This document shows positions 10,311-22,300 of a stretch of 64,000 bases of DNA, piece after piece (within the stretch, counting starts at the first letter, position 1; every line of letters starts with the position of its first letter). Source of the DNA: Coptis chinensis. Taxonomy: Eukaryota > Streptophyta > Magnoliopsida > Ranunculales > Ranunculaceae. The stretch lies in contig JADFTS010000064.1 of NCBI GenBank assembly GCA_015680905.1, forward strand, positions 124,001-188,000, in the 5' to 3' direction. Under the pieces are notes generated by a model. It saw only the letters and a program-made list of their open reading frames with translations, was not told where the DNA came from and ran no database searches. The position numbers and the translations under genes are program-made.

Positions 10311-10658
10311 ATGTACCAAAAGACATATTCTGATGCTTTTAATGCAATAAAATTTATAAAAGATGAACATGAAATAGAAATTGAAGACTTCAATTTCAAA
10401 GAGCTGTTGAAGAAAAGAGAAGAAGTTGAAGAAAAACAAAATCAGCTTGACACCCTCAAAAATTTTATGCTAGATTGTATGATTCAAGACAAAGAAAACA
10501 GAGACAAGATCTTTGAGCTCAAGGAAATAATTAAAGAGATGAAGGAAAAGGAGAAAAACACTTGGAAAGATATTAGCAGCAAAGACGAGAAGAAAGATTT
10601 GAGAATAAAGAAAAGGAAAACATCACAATTAATGTCGAGGTTTAACACTTCTTATTGA
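10311..10658 (+). CDS. Hypothetical coiled-coil ORF (115 codons)
   Basis: I do not recognise this protein. The plus-strand frame is strongly charged. It is rich in Lys and Glu with heptad-like spacing (FKELLKKREEVEEKQNQLDT, ENRDKIFELKEIIKEMKEKE) and ends in a basic tail (KKRKTSQLMSRF). An overlapping frame at 10118-10333 would precede it. There is no clear promoter or intron structure, and it lies among gene fragments, so it may be the tail of a captured gene or a chance frame. Confidence 0.25.
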   Translation: MYQKTYSDAFNAIKFIKDEHEIEIEDFNFKELLKKREEVEEKQNQLDTLKNFMLDCMIQDKENRDKIFELKEIIKEMKEKEKNTWKDISSKDEKKDLRIKKRKTSQLMSRFNTSY

Positions 10659-10745
10659 AAGTTTGTCATTATTGAGTCCTTTAATTTTTAGTTTAAATTT
10701 ATAATATTAACTTAAATTTCATATATGATTTACAACTATGTTCAG
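10645..10745 (+). repeat. Dispersed repeat, copy 2
   Basis: Second copy of the repeat at 7335-7450, starting CTTCTTATTGAAAGTTTGTC and ending with GATTTACAACTATGTTC. Confidence 0.6.
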
Positions 10746-11491
10746 TGATAATCTTTTCAAGTTTATATGAATTAATTTAATTTCTTATCACTGTACATTT
10801 CATAATTATAGCAAATGACCTTTTAGAGATATTGGCACATTTACTAAATCACACTACCTGCTTAATATTATGGAATATGGATGCTAAAGTTGCAGGAATA
10901 CTTCCAGATAAAGCCATGACAAATTTTGAGTGGACATAAAATTTCACTCCAAGGATTTTAAGCACTTTCCTAGCTTGACTTTCTAAACAATATTGTGATG
11001 TACAAGTATCATGGCAATTAAGGGTTCACGGTTATGGTGAATGCGCAAGAGGTTTGTTATGAGTCGAAACACTCACTTTTCCAATCCGACTACTTCAACT
11101 TCGCCTTTGGAGTAGGCAGTCGTATCATAGCTTTGTTTTATTTGGTGACCTTCCAAAAGAAGTGAATAAATGTAATCATTTTTTTAGCCAAGGTTTTGTG
11201 TACAAATGGCATTTAAGAGCTATTCCCAGTCATCAAACCACGGGGAAAGAATGATAGATATCTCTAAACAGATAAATTGCTCTACATACTCATGTATATT
11301 ACAGACAAAAAAAATTGCGTTGCCACTTGCCATTATGACATAATTAGAAGTGTTGGGTTTAAAATATTAATTCTAACATAATCAGAAGTGATGGGTTTAA
11401 AATATTAATTCTAAGAAAGTGTGAAGAGTGCCAAAAGTAGGAAAGCATAGCACACAATGTTTTCTTTGTGCGTTGTTAGTTCTGTTACAAC
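10746..11491. other. No gene; short tandem repeat at 11346-11421
   Basis: Contains a 38-bp tandem duplication (AGAAGTGTTGGGTTTAAA... at 11346, AGAAGTGATGGGTTTAAA... at 11384). Otherwise no feature was recognised. Confidence 0.5.
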
Positions 11492-12013
11492 TCATTTCTC
11501 TGTTTCGTATATCATAACGAAATTGAAAGTAACCAGATACCAAACCAATATATCATAGCCCATTTCAAAGCTCACAGACAAGTGAGAAGCAAATGCAATA
11601 AAAAGATCCCAGTAGCTATGTAAGCAGTAAGCTAAGGGGTTCACAATGTTCTGTGCTTGAAGAAACCTATGCATTGGCAAATTCAGAGCAGAAACATAGA
11701 GTTGAGGGAGCATGCCCCGCGCAAATATCTGGGTTTGATCAGCTATATCTGCTCCTAGGCCCAATGCTTGCAAGATTGTACTCGAGTACCAATATAGCAA
11801 GGAAGATAGTATTGTTGCTCCCAAGTGCAAAATTATGCCCTGTTGGCAAATGACACCGAGTGATGCGTACTTCTTTACTCCATAGGCTTCGCCACAACTA
11901 ATTGTAACCACAATAGCCATACCAGATTGTACACAAGCATGAGTGTTCTTAGGCACATAAGCAAGCAGAGAGATAGACGGAAGTATATCGGACAACCAAA
12001 AACTGTGTGTCAT
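11492..12013 (-). pseudogene. MATE (DTX-type) efflux transporter fragment
   Basis: The 173-codon minus-strand frame contains the MATE signature as SCGEAYGVKKYASLG (family: C-G-Q-A-Y/F-G-A). A predicted membrane segment follows, then LGLGADIADQTQIFARGMLP and LYVSALNLPMHRFLQAQNIV, the usual loop and RFLQAQ motif. DTX proteins have about 480 residues and 12 membrane segments; only about a third is present, with neither terminus. The first 20 residues (MTHSFWLSD...) do not look like MATE. I saw no flanking exons. Likely a gene fragment. Confidence 0.65.
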
Positions 12014-13767
12014 CTATTGGTGTTTAGAATGCACAAGGAGGTAACACTTGCCTAGAATGCATCAGATTATTCTCGCTATTCCTTTTAAATTCACCGTTCC
12101 GGGAAATAACATTCTTCACACATTTTCTCTATCTCCAACTCATCTTTCAAAATATTTGCTCTTCTATTAGCAATTTCATACATCATGGGAGCTATTACTA
12201 CGTCAACCAACAAGGCTCTATTTAAGCCAGGGCACAACCTTAAGGCTAGGCTCTACGACCAAGGGGAAGGAGATTGTTGGAAAGCCTTATTACAACTGAA
12301 GTCTTGCACCAGTGACAATTCATCCTGTTCTGAAATTAGCACAAGCCACATTACCTAGGAAAGGAAACGATTACATCAATGGAAGGTATATCGGACCACC
12401 AAAAGTTGTGTGGCGTCTACTAATGCAGTTAGTTCTTACCCTATTATTGGAGCAAATAAAAAATGAGACAAGTGGAGTAATGTTTAGCAAGTTCAGCAAA
12501 GGGTCCATGACTGCAGCAAATGAGCCAAGTAGAAGAATGTAAAATATCAACCCAAGTTCATCAACACAGTGAAGCTTTGACTCAAGCGTATGGTCAATTC
12601 AGAAAAAAAAAAAGACAAATAACTCTATCTAATGGGCTTTACTTGGGCTTTTTTAATAAATAAACAATGAGGCCCAAACAATTTAAAAAGTTCAACAAAT
12701 TAATGGACTATGGGTCAAAGTTTGGGCTTTTGTAAAATACATACATAATTAGAAGACTTTGGGGTTTTCACGTTGTTCATACATTTTTTTTGCTAGATAA
12801 GCTGTTCGTTTTCACTATAAACTCCACATACGTTGAGAAATAGTAGCAAATAAATAATAGTTCAATTAATACGAATTTTATCTTTCCAATTCGTTGATTC
12901 TTCTTCCATCATATCTTAACGATTCAATATGTATAGTAAGTGCAAGTTTATACATGAACAAAAAGTTCTTAATAAATAATACTCAGACCAAGGACACGAC
13001 TATAGACCACAGTTTGGACTTTTGTAAAATACATACATAATTAGAAGACTTTGGGCGCAAGTTTATACATGAACAAAAAGTTCTTAATAAATAATACTCT
13101 GACCAAGGACACGACTATGGGCCAAAGTTTGGCCTTCCATAAAATACATACATAATTAGAAGACTTTGAGCTTTTCAAGATATGTAGATTATCTTTCAGA
13201 CCATTGATCATGAAACGGCGTATGGGAAAGACAGGCTTGAAGAAGACGATAACGCGTTCGAAAATCTCGCGGAACAACTAACAGAATATCAAATTCAATC
13301 ATAGAATGAATGGGCTTCCGTTTATTTCTTCACTTCTAATTCTAATCTCACCAATTATTCTTCTTCTTCCAGCTATTCATTATTCTTAATTCACATACAT
13401 CATACATCAAGATTATCTTCAAAGCATGTTGTAGTATAAAACACTTCCTCCTCTTCCTAAGGTTTGCCTACATCGTAAATAAAATATAACACAAAATGTT
13501 GCACAATGTAGCAACTACCACGAACATGTTATTTTTTTTTTCTTAATAAGGTGCATTGTAACTCAAATATGTCGTCCAAATATGTAGTTTCTTTCCTTTA
13601 CTAAAGTTGAAAAACTATGTAGTTGATTGCTTCATGCCTTCACATCTATTTTGTTTTGTGATATTAACACCCAAGTTGAAAAAATGCTCCGTGCATTAGA
13701 AATAATGAAGTAATAGTCCTTAATATCGAACTATGCATGGTATACCACATATATTCGGAATTCAAAT
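12014..13767. other. Non-coding, with tandemly repeated blocks
   Basis: A block containing GCAAGTTTATACATGAACAA followed by AAGTTCTTAATAAATAATAC occurs at 12942 and 13057 (period 115 bp). The linked phrase TTTTGTAAAATACATACATA is seen at about 12731 and 13020, with a diverged copy at 13139. No gene was recognised. Confidence 0.5.
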
Positions 13768-14022
13768 GTGAATGAAGTTGACGTTATCAATTACACGGTG
13801 GCTCAAGGAACCAAAACTAGGAAAACCCTGAGAATTCAAAAGAAGTACTCAGTCATTGTTCTTAAATCAGATAATGGGAAGAAGGTTATAGAGTTGAGAA
13901 CTCAATTTGCAGAAGTTTACAAGCCGACCAAGTTCATTATTCAAAAAAAAAACTTATTCAATGGCCATGTCAGATATCCAATTGCTTTATTTTTGGTCTG
14001 TAATTTTTTTTTTACTGCATAA
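13768..14022 (+). CDS. Hypothetical ORF (84 codons)
   Basis: I do not recognise the product. The frame runs MNEVDVINYTVAQGTKTRKT, then a basic and Val/Ile-rich stretch, and ends in a poly-T tract coding for Phe. It could be a piece of a transposon-encoded DNA-binding protein; the evidence is weak. Confidence 0.15.
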   Translation: MNEVDVINYTVAQGTKTRKTLRIQKKYSVIVLKSDNGKKVIELRTQFAEVYKPTKFIIQKKNLFNGHVRYPIALFLVCNFFFTA

Positions 14023-14719
14023 TTATTTGAATGCAAAAAACTAATGTAGTCTTTTACCTGTAATCCTTGGAGTATCTAACTTCATAATACAAATTATAAT
14101 AAGTGAGATATATTTGAAATGCCGAATTATAAATGATGATTTTCACATAACTGGACTTATTAAGAAGAACAAAACATCTAAAAAAATTCCATGGAGTTCA
14201 CAATTGGAATTCATGTGATATCCCGTCACAATGTGAATGTCACTATATTATTTCCAGTGCAACAACGCTCCTAAACTGCAACATGCTATCATACTATCAA
14301 TTTTCAAATGCTTAAAATGATTGCTTATTATTCACCACATATGTTTTGAGTCATTATAAACAATATATTGCAACAAATGACACACATCAATTACCAGGTT
14401 GCATCTTATTTGTTTAATTTGATGTCATATGCCCATTGCCAAATTTTATATGAACCTTATTTATATTAATAATTAAGTAAATGCTATGGATATTTCTCTA
14501 CTCATAGATAACTCCACATTAATACGTACAATTTTTTTTCAAATTATATTAAAAAAATATATCATAACGGCACCCGTTCGAAAACTAGTATGCTCCTGGA
14601 AGCAACAATGTACAATGTCAGTTCTAAGGACAACGTAAATCCTAAGTCGAACTTGCTAGCCGGCCAGAACTTTTAATCCAGCAAATGAGTTAAAATCTTG
14701 GGTCTTTCTTGCTATAATG
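14023..14719. other. No gene seen
   Basis: AT-rich stretch without recognisable coding sequence or repeats. Confidence 0.4.
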
Positions 14720-15205
14720 AGTCACGGTATTGGTAAATGCTACTAAGATGAATAGCGCCATATGTGTCCCCAATAACGAGAGGGGAGGGGTTCTAGGGAC
14801 ATATTTTATAAAAACACAAGTACATAAACAAACTCAAAATTGTTATGGCATCTATAAATTTTAGATTAGGCTAATTTTTTGTAAATATGATTTCCTAACA
14901 ATTCCAAACATTGTCACAGATAATAATAAAAAAATAAAAAATTTATAAACTTGTCAAATATCTTATAAAAAATGGTGAAAATGAACGGTCCAAACTAGCC
15001 AAATTTTTTAATTTGTTGACTACATTTGGCAAATTTATAATTTTTATTTTTATTTTTCCAATTATTTATGATAATGTTTAGAATAATTAGGAGATCATAT
15101 CTACAAAAAATTAGCATAATCTAAAACTTATAAATGCCCTAACGATTATGTGTTTGTTTACGTGTTTTTAAAATATGCCCCTAATGATAATGTTTAAAAT
15201 ACCAT
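14720..15205. mobile_element. Fold-back (long inverted repeat) element
   Basis: The left arm starts near TCACGGTATTGGTAAATGCTA and includes GGGACATATTTTATAAAAACAC. The right arm ends GTTTAAAATACCATTGCGG. They are inverted copies over roughly 200 bp each: the left TTTAGATTAGGCTAATTTTT is matched by the complement of AAAAATTAGCATAATCTAAA near 15110. The arms are diverged, and the left arm has an extra insertion between about 14735 and 14790. No coding capacity. Likely a Mutator-like MITE, but no clean target duplication was found. Confidence 0.65.
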
Positions 15206-16124
15206 TGCGGCCATCATTGGTTTGAGTCCAGTTGGTTATGTGTTCAGTATGTGTGTGTTCTATGCTCTGTAGTCTGCACCCCTTCATGGTTAGATACTTT
15301 TAGTCTCTCTTCCTCCATTTTTGCTACACAACGGAGAAAGAAGATGGTGTTTGCAAGGAACGATATTTCTATTAAGGTTCCCGGGTGAAATCTTTCGATT
15401 AAGGTTCAAGTTGCACGTATTGAGAAATGCACTAGCTTGTATTGTTAATGCGTTTTGTTGTTTTTATGTCCCTTGAGCTGACTTCCTCCTTAACATGCAA
15501 GGCTGTTTGTTTCGCTCAAAGAACTAAATCTGTTTTACATTGGTAATGCATTTATTTTTTTTCTTCAGTCGCATCAGGCAAGCACACAGAGACTGTTGCT
15601 GACTTGCTGCTCAATGAAATCCAACCCCAAATTTCATGTGACAAACAGTTGCTGTTTGTCAACGATTTTCCTTACTACCTAAACAATAGAAAGATCTAGG
15701 TAGAAGACAAAGAAAAACTTCAATAGGTAACCAAATACATAAAGCCAGAAGATATTATTGGCAACTTAGATTCACACTAATACCAATTATTCACAAGGAC
15801 CTACACAAGCTATAGATATTTACAGGTGGATAAACTCCTAAGCAACCTATATCACCTAACTTGCCTACATTTCCCCCTTATTGTTCCATAAGGGTGTCAA
15901 TTTGAATCGCCTTTGAAATTCAAACACCAGATAAAATAATGAATGAGAAAAATTCCCAACTTTCTCATCTCAAAACAGCAAACCACTAACTTATAGAAGA
16001 ACACAAAACAGACATGCAAAGCAGCTTTGCAACCTAACATCACATACGAGGAAAGAGACCAGATCTTATTTCACTTGTGGCGCTTATACGCGAGCTCCCA
16101 GGCTTAGATAGACCACCCATTATC
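15206..16124. other. 3' flank of the loricrin-like gene
   Basis: No independent gene was recognised. The part next to 16125 should hold the 3' UTR of the minus-strand gene. The segment 15690-15900 is slightly richer in GC and may be an old transposon piece. Confidence 0.4.
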
Positions 16125-18119
16125 TCATTCTTGATGCTGAGTCAGGCCTGACTTACCTGTCAGCATTGCCATTAGACTTCCTCCATGCACTCTACCTTCT
16201 GGACTGCGAACTGAACCTTGCGCCAACCCTGTACTAGAAACTGGTAGTTGAACTGGTGGAAAAAACTGCAGGGAGACACCCTGGTTCATACATCCCGTCG
16301 AATTAAAGCCATTCCAGTCTTCAGCATTGTCTTCACTGGCACCGAATGTCGGGCCATCAATATGCATATCTACAACATCAGACATGCCTTTCATCTTCTC
16401 AGACTTGGTAGGCTCTGGGCCGTAGACAGTATGTCCCATGGTTCCAGCCCCATGCACCCGCTTGTCTTGCACTAGGCCACTGTGGGAAGCACAAAGACCA
16501 GTCTTCCCCCTGGCAAAACGATCACATGGAGTAGTAACATGGCTACCAAATTCTGATCCTGGTTGCCCCCAAGAGCAACGCTTACCTCCACCATGTGCCT
16601 TGCAGAAGTCAGTGCTGCCTTGTGCGCTCTTCCCACATCCTTCAAATCTGCACCTCTTACCACCACCATGACGAACACAGAAATCAGTCCTCCCTCTTGC
16701 GCTCTTGGTGCAGTCTGAAATGGCACATCTCTTGCCACCTCCATGCGCTACGCAGAACAGGGTCCCTCCATGCACACTCTTGGGGCATCCACCTTGGAAT
16801 GAACACCTCTTTCCTCCTCCATGGCCCTTGCAAAAAGGCGTGCTCCCTTCGGCACCCTTTGTGCACCCCATAACCGTACATCTTTTCCCTCCACCGTGAG
16901 CCTTACAAAACAAGGTGCTGCCTTGTGCCCCTTTCGTACATTCTGCAAATTGACAACGCCGGCCACCTCCATGAGAGATGCAGAGGCCTGAAAACCCTTC
17001 TGCACTTTTTGTACAATTTTCCTTCTGACACCTCTTGCCACCTCCATGCCGAATGCATAAACCAGACCTTCCTCTAGCAGCTCTGCTGCAACCCTCATGA
17101 CTACATCGCCTACCACCACCATGGGCAATACAATAGTCTGTTCGCCCTTCAGCACTCTTTGTGCACCCAAGATACTGGCACCTCCGTCCTCCACCATGAG
17201 CTTTGCAGTAAACAGTCCGACCCTCAGCACCTTTATGGCAGCCAGTTTTCTGGCATCTCCTGCCACCGCCATGCGCTATACAGAGTCCAGAAGCACCTCT
17301 AGCTCCCTTTCCACATCCCTTGAATTGACATGTCTTTGAACCAGGGTTACGCTGTTGTAGCTGGGTAATCTCTGAAGTACAGGTGAGTGAGCCTTTAGGT
17401 GTGGATAGCATGGTGGATGAAATGTCTGGATTTACAGGTACCAGATTAAGATTATCAGGAGTCTGTCTAATAACATTGTTCTTTTCATGCAAACTATACA
17501 ACGGATGAACAGCATTCCGTAGTTTCCAGTGGGATGACGCCGACTCATCATCAAATGGGAGGGAGTGTGAGATCATCGAGTAATTCTGAGGTATACTGGT
17601 GCCCAGGTGAATACTTGTAACATCAGATTCAGCAGGACCTGTTGATAAACTTAATTCAAGGTCAAACTTGGGTTTACCTCGTGGTGCCTTTGGGGTCACA
17701 CTAGCTGACTTGTTTCCGCTGCCCATCTTATCACCGCCAAGATGGAGATCAAAGTTAAAACTGACATCCATTGAAGACTCTTCCTCAGTTTCTTTGGCTG
17801 ACGAAATGGAGGTGCAAGCAGTTGCTGAACTCCCTTTACTATCTGAAGAACTCTGTGGACGACCTAGCCCAAGAACCAAGGAGAAACCATCTTCTGGATT
17901 CGTGTTTCCATTAACTTCACTCCATTTCCTTTTATTACCATTTGGGGTGGACAATTTAGGAAAAGAGGTAGAAATGGAATCCAACCGCAAATCAGTCTCA
18001 GTGCAATAACCAGATCCAACTCCTTTAGTTTGCACTGCTTTTCTCAGATTTATGAAGGCATTTGAAGGGTTGCGGAATGAAAACCCTAAATGCTGAAACC
18101 TGGAACCATTGGCATCCAT
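16125..18119 (-). CDS. Loricrin-like Cys/Gly repeat protein (AT1G64140-like)
   Basis: An intact 664-residue frame, single exon in the coding part. The start chosen is the ATG at 18119 (MDANGSRFQHLGFSFRNPSN); four codons upstream the frame opens only with GTG. The N-terminal 260 residues are Ser-rich, with short conserved acidic or amphipathic pieces (FSLVLGLGRPQSS; FDLELSLSTGP, which is EAR-like L-x-L-x-L). From about residue 265 to 520 there are ten tandem ~25-residue repeats C-x3-GC-K-A-x-G-x4-C-x2-HGGGKRC and one degraded repeat. The regular Cys/His spacing suggests metal binding. This repeat is also found attached to WRKY19-type proteins, so databases often call it 'WRKY transcription factor 19', but there is no WRKYGQK here. 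Its function is unknown; a nuclear role is inferred. Neighbours on the same strand are PAM71-like and dirigent genes, as in Arabidopsis. Confidence 0.9.
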   Translation of the reverse strand: MDANGSRFQHLGFSFRNPSNAFINLRKAVQTKGVGSGYCTETDLRLDSISTSFPKLSTPNGNKRKWSEVNGNTNPEDGFSLVLGLGRPQSSSDSKGSSATACTSISSAKETEEESSMDVSFNFDLHLGGDKMGSGNKSASVTPKAPRGKPKFDLELSLSTGPAESDVTSIHLGTSIPQNYSMISHSLPFDDESASSHWKLRNAVHPLYSLHEKNNVIRQTPDNLNLVPVNPDISSTMLSTPKGSLTCTSEITQLQQRNPGSKTCQFKGCGKGARGASGLCIAHGGGRRCQKTGCHKGAEGRTVYCKAHGGGRRCQYLGCTKSAEGRTDYCIAHGGGRRCSHEGCSRAARGRSGLCIRHGGGKRCQKENCTKSAEGFSGLCISHGGGRRCQFAECTKGAQGSTLFCKAHGGGKRCTVMGCTKGAEGSTPFCKGHGGGKRCSFQGGCPKSVHGGTLFCVAHGGGKRCAISDCTKSARGRTDFCVRHGGGKRCRFEGCGKSAQGSTDFCKAHGGGKRCSWGQPGSEFGSHVTTPCDRFARGKTGLCASHSGLVQDKRVHGAGTMGHTVYGPEPTKSEKMKGMSDVVDMHIDGPTFGASEDNAEDWNGFNSTGCMNQGVSLQFFPPVQLPVSSTGLAQGSVRSPEGRVHGGSLMAMLTGKSGLTQHQE

Positions 18120-19250
18120 AACTTCATCCACTTAAAATACAATCCTTTATTTGGGGGAAATCTCAAGGTTATATTATTAGTCTAATCTAATCTCGGTTAG
18201 CAATTATTGAAAACAAAACTACATTAAAGCTCCACCAATGAGCACACCGCACCCCCCACTAACAAATCCTGAAGTATCGCACCGATCCATTTTCTGAGGT
18301 AACTCGAATTCAGCCTAATCAGCAGTTGCAGGAAAAAAAGATAGGGACATATAAACTTGCGTCCTGCATAAACAAGAACACAGCAGTCATTCATAAAATC
18401 CAACAAAAATAACATCATTTGAAAATAGATATGATAAAATGTAAACCACTATTTTAAACTGAAGAAGATGAAGAAATTAAAAAGAAAAAGTAGTATAAAA
18501 CCTTAACAGCATAAGAAATAGCAGATAGTTTTGGATGTATTCACCATGACCAATCACGAAAACAGATCTGGGAGATAACACTACTGAAGATGCTGAAGAA
18601 TGATGGATTCCAGTGGAACTTATATTAATAGTTGGGGAGGGGGGAAATTATAGACCTTCCATCATAGCACTCAGCGAATTACACATAGGGTAAATGTAAC
18701 AAATTTTGTATAGAAATGCACTCCATTCAAATAAGACTACTGAATGACGAGTTGAATCCTAAGTAACCAAAGGCCTGAAGGAAAAACGTCCTTAAAATTG
18801 CCTCTTGTTCAACACACAACTCAAAATAAGAAGATGAAAGCTACAGAGATACTAAGATGGCAAGAGGATTACCTTTTGAATTTCTATCAGGACAGACGAT
18901 GTCATCACTCACTATCACCAAACCTGGTAAATAAATAAATAAATAAACATATGATAAATCAGCCCAGTGACAACTAAAGTAACAAGCTTCCATATAACCA
19001 AAAAAAAAACATTCTTTACACAATTCCTTAACATAATTTTTACCTGATGGAATCTAATAACAACAGATAATTAAAATTTTCACCAAATTTTCCAATCAAG
19101 CAGTAAAATAAAAGTTATTACCTTTTAGATATCGTTGATGAATTCGTTAAGAAAATATGAGAGAGAGATGTTTAATGAACAGCAGGTTGAGAAAGAAAGA
19201 AAGGAAAAAAAAAGCGCAACATATAGCCCAACTTATTAACGTTTATATAT
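18120..19250 (-). other. Probable 5' UTR with intron(s) of the loricrin-like gene
   Basis: No open frame of note lies between the start codon and a purine-rich leader-like stretch at about 19130-19200. On the minus strand a donor-like AAAAGGTAATAAC occurs near 19125. A leader intron is therefore likely, but its acceptor cannot be fixed by eye. The ATTT(A) run at 18926-18947 is a simple repeat. Confidence 0.4.
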
Positions 19251-19320
19251 AGGCAACAACAAAAAACTTACGCGCCGCCCGATTCGAACTGAATCGGTCT
19301 AAGTGAGTTCGATTGAGTGA

Positions 19321-19338
19321 CACGTCATGGATGACGTG
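19321..19338. promoter_or_regulatory. Palindromic double ACGT (bZIP) site
   Basis: CACGTCATGGATGACGTG is an inverted repeat of CACGTCAT with a 2-bp spacer, giving two TGACGTG (TGA/G-box hybrid) cores. It sits about 120-200 bp upstream of the likely transcription start of the loricrin-like gene. Such pairs are known bZIP-binding arrangements; use here is inferred. Confidence 0.5.
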
Positions 19339-22300
19339 GGGATTTTGACAGAAATATAAGGGGCAGCGGCTGCTCGTCACCGCTCGTGGTGCGCTTAACG
19401 GGTTTGCCAATGGTCCACATGACTGACCTTGACCTTGGTTAGTTATGACTTATGAATGATATGAAACTTTGATTTAACAAATAACAATCAGTCAATTAGT
19501 AATAAGCTTCTTTTTAATTAGTGAATATTCATGCCCATTCATTTATGATATTTTTTTTTTTTTTTTTTTTTTTTGTATAAAAGAAAGAATAAGGTTATAT
19601 AGCTTTTGACTGGTGTTACGTTTGTATTTGACTATTTTTAGTGATTGATTTGAATCCAGGTCCCATGATCAACTTATTCTTCATCCTTACAAATTACAAC
19701 CACTCACAATGGAGTTCTGCTACTCGAGTACAATGGGTAAAAATTAGCAATGCTTAATATGCCGAATTGGGGCCAATTAAATGTTGTTACAGACCACATT
19801 GTAGCAAGACAAAATCTAACGGGGAACATTGTTATATGCTCTTTGTCAAATTAGCATGTAACTGAGATTACGTAATGAGATAATGACGAATATGCTAGTG
19901 AATTGTATATGGTCATTATATGGGATATATTGGACAATGTTGCTTTTAGGTATGCGTTGAGATCGTGTTTTTACTTGCATTATAAATGGTGACAGCATGA
20001 GTAGGACCTTAGATGTCATTTTCGACTCTGACTGAAGAGCATGGCCGGTCGTTTCAAAGAAGGAAAAACAGGACATAAATATACTTATCTTATTGCATCA
20101 ATTCCATACATGGATTCTATACTTATTTATTTATTTATTTTTCGATAATCCTACATGGATTCCATATTGCAATCGTAGGAAAAAGGGGCGTTGCATAGTA
20201 GTAATTTGTAGCTCAAAGAAACCACATAGTCAAAAGAAAACAATTAACGTTGGTTGCTCTTGCCTCTTTGGAGTACTACCATTCAGTACTTGATTCTAAA
20301 AGATCAGAATATATAACAGAAAAGGACTACAGCATTTGATACTTGGTTCATTATTTAAGATTTTTTCCCCAGATATGAAGATCCTTGGGACAAAAGCAAA
20401 ACATTATTTTGTTTTTTCGAGCTTTATTTGGTTGTGTAATGCAGCGCATGCAGGTGGTCCTATACTTTCAAGCTAAGTGCATTCCAATAATACTGTACAT
20501 GAATAAATAATATGCAAATATCGCAGTCTAGGCCTCTAGCTACCATAAACCCCTAATGTAGTAGGGACTTGGAAGAGGAGCAAGGGCTGCAAGGAGATAC
20601 TAGACGGAAGTCATGTAGCTTCTGACAGGAGAACAGTTATACTTCTGCTGGACACTTTTATTTCTGTTGTAGACTACTTACTTCTAGACTTGTTTGAGAG
20701 ACTTAAGAAAACTCCAGTGTTTTAGTAAAGTCCGCAGAGAGTTTCACTCTGTATCCTCTATAGTGCAGTGTGCATAGTTTAATTAAATCTAGCATTTGAT
20801 GAACGATCAACAAAAAGTGCCTAATTAATTTAAATAGTTTAAGTTAATATCGCGTGATGGGTTGGTCCTATACTCCAATGCAATATGCAGCAAAAAAAAA
20901 AAAAAAATCACAAGTGGCACTATTTTCAGGTCTCTCATTTCATTGCAGACTTCTATTTGGATTGTGTTTGGTCCATTAAAACCAAAATGGTCGAAAAAAG
21001 GACGAAACAAAGATATACAAGGGAGACCTAGTGCGAATGTGCGATGGCAAAGAGGAAGAGAGACAGAGACAGAGACAGAGACAGAGGCACAGGCATGTTA
21101 AATCAAATTTGTACCAAGATATAGCGCAATACAATTTTCCCAAATGAAAATATAGAAAGAAAGTATCCTCTTAAGCATATTCCTTAGAAAGTCCTAATTT
21201 TCACCAACCCGAAATTTGTCTCCTTGTCCACAGAGGCATACCTTAAGGCTATTAGTATATTTTTACGTGGTGGCGAATAATGTGCGGAGCCATGAGTTGA
21301 CATCTTGGCTGTGTCGTCAAGTCGTCTACTATGTTAGAATGTATATATGATAGAAAGAATGAAAGATAGAATTAAGGATTTGATTTCCAAAACCGCACAT
21401 GACAAAGACTGAAGGAATTTGGCCTTTCTGAAACCCTTCTTTCAAATGAATTGAAAGCGCAAAGGTCTGGTATACTTTTGTTTTGTTATTAGAAAGTGGA
21501 AATTGTAGATATTAAGTGGCAGCTACTAGGAAAAGACGAAAAGTAGGAAGTGGCGCGTGCATAACGCGTATTTCAGTTAGATTAATATTAGGCTAAATTT
21601 ATTCAATTTTGAATTTTATGCACACCCAGCAAATGGAAATTAAGAACATTGCCAGGAGGCAGGAGCCATGGTTCAAATTTTCAGATACATAGGAGTATAG
21701 GAGGACACGACAGTATTCAATCTATGGACCACTTCTGAACAGCACCACCAGTGACTTTACACACTTGAGTATAAACGTGGTAGTGGACTGACCGAGTTGC
21801 TTTTCCTACGAATATGCTCGCTTAATTCGGTTCTCTCTTAACACGCATGTGCCTGTCGTTCACGCTACATACTACCCACATGCACACTCACTCTCAGTCT
21901 TACTCGATTGAGGTTTCATCGTACAGTGGGATTTTTTGTTTCCAGCCTTATGATAATTAACTATCATCTTTAACTGATCATCAGTTATAATGACTTGTTA
22001 TAATTATGGACTTATTAGGCAGTTAGGCTCTTAGCTGATCTTCTTTGTCAAAGAAGAAGAGACAAGTTGAAAAAAAGGACAAACAATAATGTATGAGACT
22101 AAAGTGGAGAAGTGGGTTCCACATACGGCACATAAACATCTTTGGCTGCGACTTTGCATTCACAAAGATAGCTAACTGATGATCTTGGAAGCTCCACGTA
22201 AACAACTTTGCAGCGTTTCGACTAGCTTGTTGATTGCTTGCTTTTTGTATGCTTGGAGAAGGTCAAATGAGACCGCGTGGATTAGAAGCCGATTGCTCTA

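Noticed and set aside
16248..17339. Several plus-strand frames antisense to the loricrin-like gene (and overlapping minus frames)
   Set aside because: They are by-products of the Cys/Gly repeat composition of the real minus-strand gene; none has its own motif.
18120..18131. Start of the loricrin-like protein four codons further upstream
   Set aside because: The upstream opening codon is GTG; the first ATG in frame is at 18119 and gives the expected MDANGSRF start.
19275..19295. tRNA-like GATTCGAAC word
   Set aside because: No acceptor stem, D-arm or anticodon arm fits around it.
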